Source: Paludibacteraceae bacterium
GTDB taxonomy: Bacteria > Bacteroidota > Bacteroidia > Bacteroidales > Paludibacteraceae
DNA: 64,000 nucleotides
Assembly: GCA_016283095.1 (NCBI GenBank)
Contig: JAEEMG010000073.1
Coordinates: forward strand, 1 to 64,000
Reading direction: 5' to 3'
Shown here: positions 1 through 7,854 of the stretch, in pieces
Layout of the letters: each line of letters starts with the position of its first letter
How positions within the stretch are numbered: the first letter of the stretch is position 1
Position numbers and translations under genes: made by a program
Notes under the pieces: model-generated
Told to the model about the DNA's origin: nothing
What the model saw: the letters and a program-made list of their open reading frames with translations, nothing else
Database searches by the model: none

Positions 1-125
1 CAGTTTGGACAGATTCATCTTTGGTATTTTGTGACAACCAATATTGGATAATTGTACCTGATGAAAAAAATAACGAAGTTCATTGCACACTGCAATTGAC
101 CGATGAAGTATTGAAGTTGAAATGA
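1..125 (+). CDS. C-terminal end of an unknown protein (partial)
   Basis: Reading in the frame that starts at base 3 gives about 40 uninterrupted codons ending in TGA at 123-125. The peptide contains WTDSSLVFCDNQYWIIVPDE and ends LTDEVLKLK. A perfect terminator hairpin follows 9 bases after the stop, which supports this as a real gene end. The start lies outside the window and the family cannot be recognised from this fragment. Confidence 0.6.
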   Translation, partial: VWTDSSLVFCDNQYWIIVPDEKNNEVHCTLQLTDEVLKLK

Positions 126-133
126 TTTATAAA

Positions 134-168
134 TAGAGGAGAATCTGCAGATTCTCCTCTATTTTTTT
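134..168 (+). terminator. Rho-independent terminator after the partial gene
   Basis: A perfect palindrome (arm AGAGGAGAATCTG, mirrored as CAGATTCTCCTCT) is followed by a run of eight T. It sits just after the stop of the truncated first gene. Confidence 0.85.
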
Positions 169-330
169 TCAAGCAAGTAACCGGTAACAGCGTTTATAAC
201 ACAACTGAAAATGAATATTGTTAAGAATATTCCTCGGCGATCACACAAACAATCTCAGAGATACAAAGTTCACAGATAAAGTCTATGATTTTTAGGGAAA
301 ATAGGTGATCTTTGTTCAAGTGGTAAACCT

Positions 331-357
331 AAAAAAGACGGAGATTCCCCCGTCTTC
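331..357 (-). terminator. Terminator of the leftward gldA-like operon
   Basis: Read on the minus strand, GAAGACGG and CCGTCTTTTTT form a stem with an 8-base loop followed by a T run. It lies about 35 bases beyond the stop of the ABC ATPase gene. Bases 170-330 between the two terminators hold no gene or repeat that I can identify. Confidence 0.7.
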
Positions 358-390
358 ACAATATCATTTTGCATTACGCATTTATAATTT

Positions 391-1308
391 CTAATTTTTC
401 TTCGTATTTTCCAAAAAGACATCCTCCATACTCTTCTCATGCTTCTTAAGCGTCAGAAGTGCATTTTCTGTCTGCACCGCATAATTGAACACCTCACTTC
501 TGCTGTCGTGGTCGGAAGAGATAACCACCGTGTTCTTCGCTATCTCCTTCACCTCTGAATTGGAAATTTTCATCGCAAGGTCTTTTGTGTCGACGTCGCT
601 CATGAATTCCGCCTCTATCAGGAATTTGCTGTTGTCCTCGCTGACATTGGTGATGTGGGTTTCAGAATCATCCGCCACAATCTTTCCATTGTTGATGATG
701 ATCACTCTGTCGCAGATGGCAGACACCTCCTGCATGATATGTGTGGAGAGCATCACGGATTTCTCCTTGCCTACCTCTTTGATCAGATTACGCACCTCTA
801 TGATCTGGTTTGGATCAAGACCAGTGGTCGGCTCATCCAATATAAGCACTTTTGGATCCGGAATAAGTGCCGCCGCCAAACCTACACGCTGGCGGTATCC
901 CTTTGAAAGCTGACCTATACGCTTCTTATATTCACGTGTAAGACACGTTTTCTCTATCATCTCGTCGACTCTGTTCTTCGCGTCGGCTCCTGTCAAACCA
1001 TACACTCCAGCCACAAATGTGAGATACTCCTTCACATACTGCTCCGGATATATCGGATTATGCTCCGGCAAATAACCGATTAGGCCATGCACCTTCTTTG
1101 GATCCTTGTCAACGTCTATGCCACACACTCTGACATCTCCGGAATCTTTCGACAGATATCCGTTGATGATCCTCATCGTTGTGCTTTTTCCAGCACCGTT
1201 GTTGCCAAGGAATGCTACGATCTCACCGTCTCCTATTGAGAAGTTGATATCGTCGAGCACCAACTGGCTACCGTATGATTTACGTAAGTTCCTTACCTCA
1301 ATTGTCAT
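391..1308 (-). CDS. ABC transporter ATP-binding protein, GldA-like
   Basis: 305-residue ATPase subunit of an ABC transporter, expected at the cytoplasmic face. Visible motifs are Walker A GNNGAGKST (around residue 35), signature LSKGYRQRVGLAAALI, Walker B VLILDEPTTGLDP, and the H-loop in MLSTHIMQEV. The C-terminal 80 residues form the small extension typical of the GldA/NatA/CcmA type. In Bacteroidota this type is commonly annotated GldA, from the gliding-motility/ABC-2 family. No permease gene is next to it here, so the name rests on family resemblance. It is the last gene of a compact leftward run (argE-like, rnhA, this gene): the RNase H stop is 6 bases upstream of its start. A terminator follows at 331-357. 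Confidence 0.85.
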   Translation of the reverse strand: MTIEVRNLRKSYGSQLVLDDINFSIGDGEIVAFLGNNGAGKSTTMRIINGYLSKDSGDVRVCGIDVDKDPKKVHGLIGYLPEHNPIYPEQYVKEYLTFVAGVYGLTGADAKNRVDEMIEKTCLTREYKKRIGQLSKGYRQRVGLAAALIPDPKVLILDEPTTGLDPNQIIEVRNLIKEVGKEKSVMLSTHIMQEVSAICDRVIIINNGKIVADDSETHITNVSEDNSKFLIEAEFMSDVDTKDLAMKISNSEVKEIAKNTVVISSDHDSRSEVFNYAVQTENALLTLKKHEKSMEDVFLENTKKN

Positions 1309-1314
1309 AATAGA

Positions 1315-1941
1315 TCATTTTCTTCCAAAATCAGCAGGGATTTCGCCCCACTCTTTCGTATTCCACTTGTAGATTTTCACCTCTGGCCTTGGTGTTTTAA
1401 GCCAAGCTTCACTCTTGCGTATGAGTTCAAAAATCTCCCTGTTCTCTGCACATTCAGCAAGTTTGGTTTTACACTTGCCTGCCTTGATCCATGAAATGGC
1501 ATTCACACTGTCGGAATAAATCACCGTTTCAGGATTGGTTTTGAGCACAAGCCCTATTCCGTAGACGAGAGCAAGAAACTCACCGATATTATTGGTTCCC
1601 TTCTCATATGGTCCAAACCTAAACGCCTCTTTTCCTGTCGACACCCATACACCCCTGAATTCCATCTTCCCTGGGTTTCCGCTACATGCAGCGTCTACAG
1701 CCAAAGAATTTGCGATGATATTATCAGTAGAGACGGAAGGTTTCTTGGCTGAAAATATATTCAACGACGCTGGTGCTCCCTTTTCGTAGGCCGCTGTAGC
1801 TTCTGAAAGAGATGAGAATTTTTTGAATTTCGCACCATTGAACCCCTCCACCTGAGCTTTACATTGAGTCCAGTTGGTATAGATTCCCGGCTCTTTTCCA
1901 GCCCACACCACGTAGTATTTCTCTTTTACTTCGTCGCTCAT
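1315..1941 (-). CDS. rnhA: Viroplasmin-domain ribonuclease H
   Basis: 208-residue RNase H that degrades RNA in RNA-DNA hybrids in the cytoplasm. Residues about 8-52 (YYVVWAGKEPGIYTNW...) match the caulimovirus viroplasmin/hybrid-binding domain found in eukaryotic RNase H1 and many Bacteroidota enzymes. The catalytic domain follows with its acidic residues visible: D in VDAACSGNPG, E in NNIGEFLAL, D in IYSDSVNAISW and D near the C terminus in IPADFGRK. The start ATG overlaps the stop of the upstream argE-like gene by 4 bases (ATGA), indicating translational coupling. Assignment to the family is secure; the gene symbol follows common usage. Confidence 0.9.
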   Translation of the reverse strand: MSDEVKEKYYVVWAGKEPGIYTNWTQCKAQVEGFNGAKFKKFSSLSEATAAYEKGAPASLNIFSAKKPSVSTDNIIANSLAVDAACSGNPGKMEFRGVWVSTGKEAFRFGPYEKGTNNIGEFLALVYGIGLVLKTNPETVIYSDSVNAISWIKAGKCKTKLAECAENREIFELIRKSEAWLKTPRPEVKIYKWNTKEWGEIPADFGRK

Positions 1942-2999
1942 CCGATACTCAATCCATCAAGCAATTCTACATACATTTCAATCGCCTCCTCAATCTCACT
2001 TTCAAAGATAAACTCATCAGCAGTATGTGAACGTGAAGAGTCGCCAGGACCAAACTTGACGCTTGGAAAACGCATCAACGCTTGGTCGGAAAGAGTTGGT
2101 GATCCGAACAGATTCCTTCCCATACTCTTGATTTTCTTCACAATAGGATGCTCAACAGATATGGATGATGATGATAGACGGAATGATCTCGCCTTTATTT
2201 CCGACTGTAGTTTCGACTGCAGAATCTCAAAAATTTCCTCATTGGAATAGCACTCGTTGGAACGGATATCCACCACGAAAGAGCATGCGTCCGGAATGAC
2301 ATTATGCTGAGTGCCTGCGTTGATCATTGTGGTTGTCCACTTCACCGGACCAAGTAAATCTGTCTGTTTTGGCAACACGTTATCCTTGATCCACTCAATG
2401 TCCTTGATTGCTTTATAGATGGCATTGTCACCCTCGTTTCTTGCGGCATGACCAGCTTTTCCATGTGCGACGCAATCAAGCACCATCAAACCCTTTTCTG
2501 CCACAGCAGCATGCATGCCTGTAGGCTCGCCGACGATTGCCACATTAATCTTAGGTAGCACCGTCAACATTTTTTCCATTCCGTTTTTGCCAGAGACCTC
2601 CTCTTCTGCCGACGCGGCGTAGATAAGGTTGTAAGGCTGCTCCTTCTTGGATAACACAGAGAAAACGTAAAGCAACGAGACAAGTGAAGCACCGTCGTCG
2701 TTAGTGCCCAGACCATATATCTTGCCATCCTCGTGAGTATCTGTATGAGGCTCACGCTGCCAACCGTTGACTGGTTTGACAGTGTCGATATGAGCGTTCA
2801 ACAAAAGGGTCGGACGGTCGGCACGGAAATCAGCCGCCTGAATCCAGATATTATTATCAAGACGGTTGGTCTTGTATCCCATCGTCTTCTCTATATGCTG
2901 CTGCAAAAAGTCAGCCTTTGCCTTTTCATCTCTGCTGTATGCAGGAATGCGAACAAGTTGGCAAAGCAAATCAATTGCCTCTTTCTTTATTTTCTGCAT
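1938..2999 (-). CDS. argE: M20 family deacetylase, ArgE-like
   Basis: 353-residue M20 metallohydrolase. It most resembles the N-acetyl- or N-succinyl-ornithine deacetylase used for arginine synthesis in Bacteroidota. Two-metal-site motifs are present: H in LLLNAHIDTV, D in GTNDDGAS, the EE pair in ASAEEEVSG, E in IVGEPTG and H in SRSHTADEF. The length is usual for the family. A dipeptidase or DapE activity cannot be excluded from motifs alone. argH, the last step of the same pathway, is also in this window at 57265-58605, but far away and on the other strand. First gene of the run with rnhA and the gldA-like gene. A minus-strand TATATTTG box at 3020-3027 could be its -7 element. Confidence 0.8.
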   Translation of the reverse strand: MQKIKKEAIDLLCQLVRIPAYSRDEKAKADFLQQHIEKTMGYKTNRLDNNIWIQAADFRADRPTLLLNAHIDTVKPVNGWQREPHTDTHEDGKIYGLGTNDDGASLVSLLYVFSVLSKKEQPYNLIYAASAEEEVSGKNGMEKMLTVLPKINVAIVGEPTGMHAAVAEKGLMVLDCVAHGKAGHAARNEGDNAIYKAIKDIEWIKDNVLPKQTDLLGPVKWTTTMINAGTQHNVIPDACSFVVDIRSNECYSNEEIFEILQSKLQSEIKARSFRLSSSSISVEHPIVKKIKSMGRNLFGSPTLSDQALMRFPSVKFGPGDSSRSHTADEFIFESEIEEAIEMYVELLDGLSIG

Positions 3000-3101
3000 G
3001 ATGATTTTTATTTGCTATGCAAATATATAGAATTTTATTGAAAATGATATTTATGCGACGACGGTGCTTCCACTCTCAAACATTTTGATACACCGTCACC
3101 G

Positions 3102-3980
3102 TTATAATTTCTCAATCTCTTCTAAAGTGAGATTTGTCAACTTCGCAATAAGAGCCGAATCCAAACCTTCTTGTTTCATGCCTGTTGCAATCTGGATGGA
3201 TTTGTTACGTTCTCCCTCTTCTCGTCCTATTTCCTTGCCCTTCTCCATGCCTTCCTCCATGCCGATCTTGTATCCTAGCTCTTCCATGTCCACTTCATCC
3301 TCAAGGCGTTTCATGCTGGCCTCGTAGACGTCTCTCTCCTCATCGGTGAGCGCGGCCACTTTGGCCTTTTCCAGCAGACGCAGCAATCCCTCGTCTGCTC
3401 GCTCATATACTGATTGGTGTATATTGTCCATATCTCCTAGGTTTTTGAAGAAATTAATCCAGATATCTTTTGTTGTGATGTTTTCGGCATCAAACTTGAA
3501 TTTCGGCAAATTTATGAAATATTTTCGATGTCTGTCCCAAAATATCTCACCGGTTTTCACATTGCACTCCGCTGTGCATGTGATCGCATCGTTCAGTCCG
3601 GCCAAACTGTCTCCCATAATGAAGATGCCGATGATTCGTGTGATGTCGTTTTCCATTTTTCCCCATTCTATTCCACGTCTGATCTTCTTACTCATAAGAT
3701 TGAAAATGTAGAAGTTGGCACGTGTCTTGAAAAACTTTTGATACGAGTTCTGCATCTCTATCAGGATAGAGTCTCCTGTCTCTGTGGTGCAGTGGAGGTC
3801 GAACGTAACACCCCGCTGATTAATTGCATCTCGTGGCATCTCCACGTTTTCAAATGTCACACTTGTGATTTTCTCCACGTCTCCCTCTAAGAGAGCATTC
3901 AAAAATGATTTCATGATAATCGGGTCTGACATGCAGTACTTGAACCCGAAATCACATCGTAAGTCGATGTATTTTCCCAT
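3102..3980 (-). CDS. Rpn family PD-(D/E)XK nuclease / putative transposase
   Basis: 292-residue protein of the Rpn/PDDEXK nuclease-transposase family, which promotes RecA-independent recombination and is common in Bacteroidota. The N terminus MGKYIDLRCDFGFKY has the DFGFK signature. The nuclease core shows D in VTFDLHC, then ESxxQ-like IEMQNSYQKFFKTRANFY. The C terminus holds a Gly/Glu/Lys-rich linker (GMEEGMEKGKEIGREEGE) and a short helical tail typical of the family. The ATG at 3980 is preferred over one 12 codons upstream because MGKYI is the usual family start. Stand-alone gene with its own -7-like box (TATATTTG, 4048-4055 minus). Often a mobile-associated gene. It neighbours the repeat-bracketed island. 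Confidence 0.85.
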   Translation of the reverse strand: MGKYIDLRCDFGFKYCMSDPIIMKSFLNALLEGDVEKITSVTFENVEMPRDAINQRGVTFDLHCTTETGDSILIEMQNSYQKFFKTRANFYIFNLMSKKIRRGIEWGKMENDITRIIGIFIMGDSLAGLNDAITCTAECNVKTGEIFWDRHRKYFINLPKFKFDAENITTKDIWINFFKNLGDMDNIHQSVYERADEGLLRLLEKAKVAALTDEERDVYEASMKRLEDEVDMEELGYKIGMEEGMEKGKEIGREEGERNKSIQIATGMKQEGLDSALIAKLTNLTLEEIEKL

Positions 3981-4116
3981 TTTATTTTTGTTTTTAATTT
4001 GTACTGTTTTGTGCAATCTGATAGACTAAACAAAACTTTTTCAGATGCAAATATATAAAATTTTTCAAAACATCACATCATCTCGACATAATGGGTAATC
4101 AAACCATTGGTGATAG

Positions 4117-4198
4117 ATCCTTCTACCGATATCATACGTCTAGCGACGTATCTTTGGAATTTAAATTACAGATGTATTTCCCGACAATTATGAATTAC
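4117..4198 (+). repeat. Left copy of an island-flanking direct repeat
   Basis: About 82 bases are shared with 9913-10001 in the same orientation: the segment from TCCTTCTA through CGTCTAGCGACGTA, TAAATTACAGATG and TTTCCC to CAATTATGAATTA. It contains the inverted repeat ATACGTC-TAGC-GACGTAT in the right copy, with one C/T change at the left edge here. It borders the 3' end of the first LRR gene. Confidence 0.7.
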
Positions 4199-4203
4199 AT
4201 ATC

Positions 4204-4848
4204 TTACTTCCACGTCACAGATTTGCATCCCTCAAATGCATATTTTCCAATTTCTACATCTGCTCTATTATCAATCACAATATCTAATTTCTTGCAACCT
4301 TTAAATGCTAGCCATCCTATTTTTGTCACCGACGATGGTATTTCCACACTTGTTAATCCGCTACAGCCTGAAAATGCTCCATCTCCTATTTCTGTCACCG
4401 ACGTTGGTATTTCCACACTTGTTAATCCGCTACAACCAGAAAATGCTCCACCACCTATTTCTGTCACTGACGTTGGTATTTCTACGCTTGTTAATCCGCT
4501 ACAGCCTGAAAATGCTTCCCATCCTATTTTTGTCACTGATGATGGGATCTTCACGCTTGTCATTCCGCTACAGCCATGAAATGCATGCCATCTTATTGAA
4601 GTAACAGTAAAGAGATATCCACAACATATTGCTTTTTCTGGGATTATGATTGTTTTTTCTGTCTGACCTTCTTCAAATCCTGCCACTTGCACAGTAGATG
4701 TTCCTGTCACCCTATATTTTAATGAAGATGTCGCTTGTTCTCTCTCATCACTGAAATAATACCCGACTGTGGAAAACCACCTAGTACAGAATGGAATAGA
4801 TAGAACCATCAACGCTATTGCAATCGTTATCTTTATTGTTTTACCCAC
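4204..4848 (-). CDS. BspA-like leucine-rich repeat protein (LRR-A)
   Basis: 214-residue exported or membrane-anchored LRR_5/TpLRR protein. Residues about 5-25 form a hydrophobic signal-like segment after MGKTIKIT. At least four repeats of the type AFSGCSGLTSVEIPTSVTEI follow, ending in a capping segment with CKSVTWK. BspA-type LRR proteins are surface adhesins in Bacteroidota and other host-associated microbes; the ligand here is unknown. It is a close paralogue of LRR-B at 9097-9882: both share GYYFSD, IIPEKAICCGYL and TVTSI in the N-terminal part. It is divergent from the T6SS-like operon. An exact Bacteroidota promoter lies at 4871-4901. Confidence 0.85.
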   Translation of the reverse strand: MGKTIKITIAIALMVLSIPFCTRWFSTVGYYFSDEREQATSSLKYRVTGTSTVQVAGFEEGQTEKTIIIPEKAICCGYLFTVTSIRWHAFHGCSGMTSVKIPSSVTKIGWEAFSGCSGLTSVEIPTSVTEIGGGAFSGCSGLTSVEIPTSVTEIGDGAFSGCSGLTSVEIPSSVTKIGWLAFKGCKKLDIVIDNRADVEIGKYAFEGCKSVTWK

Positions 4849-4870
4849 GTCGCAAATGATTTATTTTTTG

Positions 4871-4901
4871 CAAAAATAAAAAGATAAGGTTGCAAATCAA
4901 A
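4871..4901 (-). promoter_or_regulatory. Promoter of LRR-A
   Basis: On the minus strand TTTG (4901-4898), exactly 19 bases, then TATTTTTG (4878-4871) match the Bacteroidota sigma consensus. The start codon is 23 bases downstream of the -7 box. The equivalent region of LRR-B keeps the -7 box but not the -33 element. Confidence 0.75.
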
Positions 4902-4977
4902 ATGATTTTGTCCGTTGGTTTCATATTATATGTTTTCACCGGATTTCTTTTTACATATCAATTTTGTTCCTGTTTTG

Positions 4978-5008
4978 TTTGAATGTAAATAAATTTGCAA
5001 TATCTTTG
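4978..5008 (+). promoter_or_regulatory. Promoter of the Hcp/effector/immunity operon
   Basis: TTTG at 4978-4981, exactly 19 bases, then TATCTTTG at 5001-5008 form a full match to the Bacteroidota consensus. The first start codon is at 5136, so the transcript should carry an AT-rich leader of about 120 bases. No other full promoter was found before the immunity genes. Confidence 0.75.
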
Positions 5009-5135
5009 CACCTGAATTTTACGGTAACTGAAAAAAACATCTTTTTATTGTTTGTTTTGAATGTGGTTGATTGTTTTTTGAATGTGGCGTATGTTTGGTT
5101 AATAAAAATATTAATGTTCTAATTTATAAACTTTT

Positions 5136-5543
5136 ATGTTTGGATATAAGACAGTACTACAATTTGCGTATGGAGGAGTTGTCAATTCAGCCTACGAGTT
5201 AGTGGATTTTTCTTATGATATTTATCAGCACATAGATGTGAAAGGAAAACCACAGAGTAATGTGTTTTTGGGTTCTATCCATTGTATTTATCCAGGTGTT
5301 CCTACTAAAGAATTGATTGACTATATGGTAAATCCATATCGTTACAAAGATGGATCAGTATCTGTCAGTGATAACGAAGGTAGGAAATTGCAGGAAATCT
5401 CTTTTTCCACAGGCACATGTGTAAAGCTAAAATTTGATTATAATCAAGCTGGGAAAGGGTACGTTTCCACAATTTTTGAGATAGCAGCAAAAGGCATCTC
5501 AATAGATAGTTTTTCTGTTGACAATAACTGGACAAACAAATAA
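5136..5543 (+). CDS. tssD: Type VI secretion tube protein TssD/Hcp, copy 1
   Basis: 135-residue protein matching the Bacteroidota (T6SS subtype iii) Hcp family. These proteins stack as hexameric rings to form the expelled tube and also carry effectors. The diagnostic stretch is DVKGKPQSNVFLGSIHCIY, followed by a MVNPYRYKDGSV region, an acidic-hydrophobic middle (ISFSTGTCVKLKF) and the C-terminal DNNW. The length fits the family (about 130). No sheath, baseplate or membrane-complex gene is in the window, so this is an orphan hcp that would have to use an apparatus encoded elsewhere. First gene of the operon; the second tssD starts 5 bases after its stop. The family call is from pattern recognition, not a search. 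Confidence 0.8.
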   Translation: MFGYKTVLQFAYGGVVNSAYELVDFSYDIYQHIDVKGKPQSNVFLGSIHCIYPGVPTKELIDYMVNPYRYKDGSVSVSDNEGRKLQEISFSTGTCVKLKFDYNQAGKGYVSTIFEIAAKGISIDSFSVDNNWTNK

Positions 5544-5548
5544 GAGCT

Positions 5549-5974
5549 ATGGATATACAAAACGCAATCAATTCTATATTTAAGCACCCTGATGGCAATG
5601 TCAACGTTTATTTCGAGTGCTTTGGGAAGCAGTATGAAGTCAAAGAGTTTTCCACATCTTTCTTCCAACCTACCGATGGTAAAGGAGAACCACAGAGCGA
5701 AGTGCATTCTGGGGTGTTGTCGCTTGTGCTCGCATCTATTCCAGATGCTAACATAGCGAGATGGGCCACAAATGATTATTTGCGTGTGAATGGGTCTGTT
5801 GTATTCAAAAATGAGACAGAAAGTCCTATTTTACGCATTGATTTTATCGAAGGAGTGTGTGTCGGATTACGTCAATCCATAAATTTGGGAACTGGCAGCA
5901 CCACATCTTTTTCCATTTCTTCTCCGACATTGAGAATAAATGATTTACTTATCGACAAAGACTGGGTGAAATAA
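5549..5974 (+). CDS. tssD: Type VI secretion tube protein TssD/Hcp, copy 2
   Basis: 141-residue paralogue of the preceding protein. It has the same family stretch DGKGEPQSEVHSGVLSLVL, a YLRVNGSVVFKNE strand pair, IDFIEGVCVGLRQS and a C-terminal DKDWVK. Identity to copy 1 is low outside the signature, so this is an old duplication rather than a recent one. Two different Hcp proteins side by side suggest a mixed tube, or one structural and one effector-carrying Hcp. Its stop is 1 base before the start of the putative effector gene, which implies that effector loading depends on this Hcp. Confidence 0.8.
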   Translation: MDIQNAINSIFKHPDGNVNVYFECFGKQYEVKEFSTSFFQPTDGKGEPQSEVHSGVLSLVLASIPDANIARWATNDYLRVNGSVVFKNETESPILRIDFIEGVCVGLRQSINLGTGSTTSFSISSPTLRINDLLIDKDWVK

Positions 5975-5975
5975 T

Positions 5976-7040
5976 ATGGCAGACAGAATAGCTAAATATA
6001 TCACAGAAAATGATTTCACCATATTGATGATGAATCACTGTAAATTCGATGGTTACGTCATAGGTGTAGGCTTGGCATTCACTAATGAACAGGCATTCTA
6101 TCAATATCTGGATCCATTTTTAAAAGTAAGAAAAATGGGAGAAAGCCAGTATCTTGACACATCATACGAACAATATGAGAAATCATTTAATTATGAAGAA
6201 TCACAGATTGTCACAGCAGATCAAATTTTGTATGGAAAGCTGCGTCAGGCACAGTCTGAAGAAAAAACAGAGATTCCTCAAAAACTGACAAAAGCCGAAA
6301 GAGAAAAAGAACGCGAATGTGTGGCAAATAAGAGTACCAACAACAGTAATTCTGTCAATAATATAAATAATGCTGTTCAATCCGTGCTTTCTACAGCTTC
6401 TTATTTCGGTGGTGAAAGATTGGAAAATATGGCATACGAACCATATAAAATGATCGATCAAAAACTTGTAAAAAGTTGGCAGAACATAAAACCCTTTGCA
6501 AAAATAGGTGTCAACAAAATGACTGATATGGATTTGATGAGAATCATTAGTAAAGATAATAATTTCCATAGTATATCCTATAGTCAACGCTACAACCCAT
6601 TAGCCGTAAAACGCAATGAGGTTTTAAGTGAATTCAGATCCATTCGTGGAGCTGACGCATCCAAAATCATAAGCAATACTACAGGAGGCATAGACAGAGA
6701 AGCTTTGAATATGGCAACTTATGGAGAAAAAACGGCTAGCAGAATACGTTTTATGAAGGGTGCTGGCAAAGCAACTGTTGTGATTCAAGGTGTTGTTAGT
6801 GGATTTTCAATATATGATGCTTATAAAAGAGACAGTTACAGAAAAGGTCGTGTATTGGTAAAAGGTGGTTTAGATATGGCTGTGGCTGCTGGTCTTTGTG
6901 TTTTAGGAGGACCTGTCGGCTGGGGAATTGGAATCGCATATATTGCAGGAGATGTTTTTGGTGTATGGGATAGTGCGATAGATGAAACATACTACTATTT
7001 CAATCCTGAACAAGAAGCAATAGACAAAAGAAAACGTTAA
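5976..7040 (+). CDS. Putative T6SS effector, membrane-acting
   Basis: 354-residue protein with no family I recognise. Residues 1-110 are mixed and lack a signal peptide. Residues about 115-132 are Asn/Ser-rich (NKSTNNSNSVNNINNAVQ), a likely linker. Residues about 297-329 form a hydrophobic, glycine-rich segment (GGLDMAVAAGLCVLGGPVGW then GIGIAYIAGDVFG) resembling glycine-zipper hairpins of pore-forming or translocating toxins. The charged end is EQEAIDKRKR. It follows two hcp genes with 1 base between and precedes five small membrane-protein genes, the classic Hcp-effector-immunity order. Inference: a toxin delivered to the periplasm that inserts into the inner membrane. A structural cargo adaptor role is possible. 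Confidence 0.6.
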   Translation: MADRIAKYITENDFTILMMNHCKFDGYVIGVGLAFTNEQAFYQYLDPFLKVRKMGESQYLDTSYEQYEKSFNYEESQIVTADQILYGKLRQAQSEEKTEIPQKLTKAEREKERECVANKSTNNSNSVNNINNAVQSVLSTASYFGGERLENMAYEPYKMIDQKLVKSWQNIKPFAKIGVNKMTDMDLMRIISKDNNFHSISYSQRYNPLAVKRNEVLSEFRSIRGADASKIISNTTGGIDREALNMATYGEKTASRIRFMKGAGKATVVIQGVVSGFSIYDAYKRDSYRKGRVLVKGGLDMAVAAGLCVLGGPVGWGIGIAYIAGDVFGVWDSAIDETYYYFNPEQEAIDKRKR

Positions 7041-7067
7041 TAAATAAAATGATAATTGTTAAATGAC

Positions 7068-7457
7068 ATGATATCAAAAATTCAAAAATTTTACAGATAT
7101 TTTGTTTACAGGATTTACCATATAAATAATAATGATCCTGAGATGAAAGTAATTTCATTTATTTTTATGGTACATAGTTCTCTTGTTTTGTCTTTTTTTA
7201 TCATATTGGACATTAATTTTGATATTTTTCCTCCTGGTTTTGATAAATCAGATATGTCCTTATTAGCTCTTTTATTCTTTGCTCTTCAATTCCTTATTTT
7301 CTTCCGTCCTAGTAAATGGAAGACATATTTTAAGGAGTTTGAGAATGAGTCGAAAGAGGAAAGACGGAAGGGTTCTTTTCTTGTGTGGGGTTACATAATA
7401 TTTACTTTGTCATTGCCTATACTTATTACTGTCATTTGGGATGCCTTTTTCAGATAA
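7068..7457 (+). CDS. Putative immunity membrane protein, paralogue 1
   Basis: 129 residues. A basic aromatic N terminus (MISKIQKFYRYFVYRIYH) is followed by helix 1 at about 27-50, helix 2 at about 62-78, a conserved basic loop FFRPSKWKTYFKEFENES, and helix 3 at about 104-125 ending TVIWDAFFR. Positive charges place the N terminus and loop 2 in the cytoplasm and loop 1 (DINFDIFPPGFDKSD) in the periplasm. The ATG at 7068 is preferred over a TTG four codons upstream because all five paralogues start MI(S/P)(K/R)I. Three-helix topology recalls immunity proteins of pore-forming colicins, which supports but does not prove the role. Confidence 0.65.
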   Translation: MISKIQKFYRYFVYRIYHINNNDPEMKVISFIFMVHSSLVLSFFIILDINFDIFPPGFDKSDMSLLALLFFALQFLIFFRPSKWKTYFKEFENESKEERRKGSFLVWGYIIFTLSLPILITVIWDAFFR

Positions 7458-7459
7458 AC

Positions 7460-7852
7460 ATGATATCAAGAATTCATAAATTTTATCGGTATTTTGTGTA
7501 CAGGATTTTTCACTTCAATAATGATAGCCCAGAAATTAATGTGATGGTCTTTTTAGGCATGGTACATGGTTCTATTGTTTTGGCTGTATTAATCATCTTG
7601 GACATATTATTTGATATTGGATTTCCACCTAATTTAGACAAATCGGAATGGTATCTATTGGCTCTTTTATTCTTTGCTCTTCAATTCCTTATTTTCTTCC
7701 GTCCTAGTAAATGGAAAACGTATTTTAAGGAGTTTGAAAATGAATCAAAAGAGGAAAAACGAAAGGGTACAATTCTTGTTTGGGGATATATTATTTTTAG
7801 TTCGTTTTCGCCTATATATATTCCTGTTATTTGGGATGCATATTTCAGATAA
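7460..7852 (+). CDS. Putative immunity membrane protein, paralogue 2
   Basis: 130 residues with the same three-helix plan as paralogue 1. It starts 2 bases after the previous stop. The N-terminal third (EINVMVFLGMVHGSIVL) resembles paralogue 3. The predicted periplasmic loop (DIGFPPNLDKSEW) groups with paralogue 5. The cytoplasmic loop RPSKWKTYFKEFENESKEE is the shared block. The C-terminal helix (IIFSSFSPIYIPVIWDAYFR) is its own version. The mixture indicates exchange between copies. Confidence 0.65.
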   Translation: MISRIHKFYRYFVYRIFHFNNDSPEINVMVFLGMVHGSIVLAVLIILDILFDIGFPPNLDKSEWYLLALLFFALQFLIFFRPSKWKTYFKEFENESKEEKRKGTILVWGYIIFSSFSPIYIPVIWDAYFR

Positions 7853-7854
7853 AC

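Noticed and set aside
485-1372. Rightward open frames opposite the ABC ATPase and RNase H genes
   Set aside because: They are antisense shadows of genes with full family motifs on the minus strand and show no domain of their own.
4300-4600. Regularly spaced repeats that could suggest a CRISPR array
   Set aside because: The units of about 69 bases (23 codons) encode LRR repeats without unique spacers; the same holds for 9200-9600. The 96/97-base tandem at 9974 has no spacers either.
4091-4604. Repetitive rightward frames across LRR-A
   Set aside because: The periodicity comes from the leucine-rich repeats of the minus-strand gene; the translated products have no signal or family.
7056-7067. 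Upstream TTG start for immunity paralogue 1
   Set aside because: All five paralogues begin MI(S/P)(K/R)I; the ATG at 7068 gives the same N terminus.
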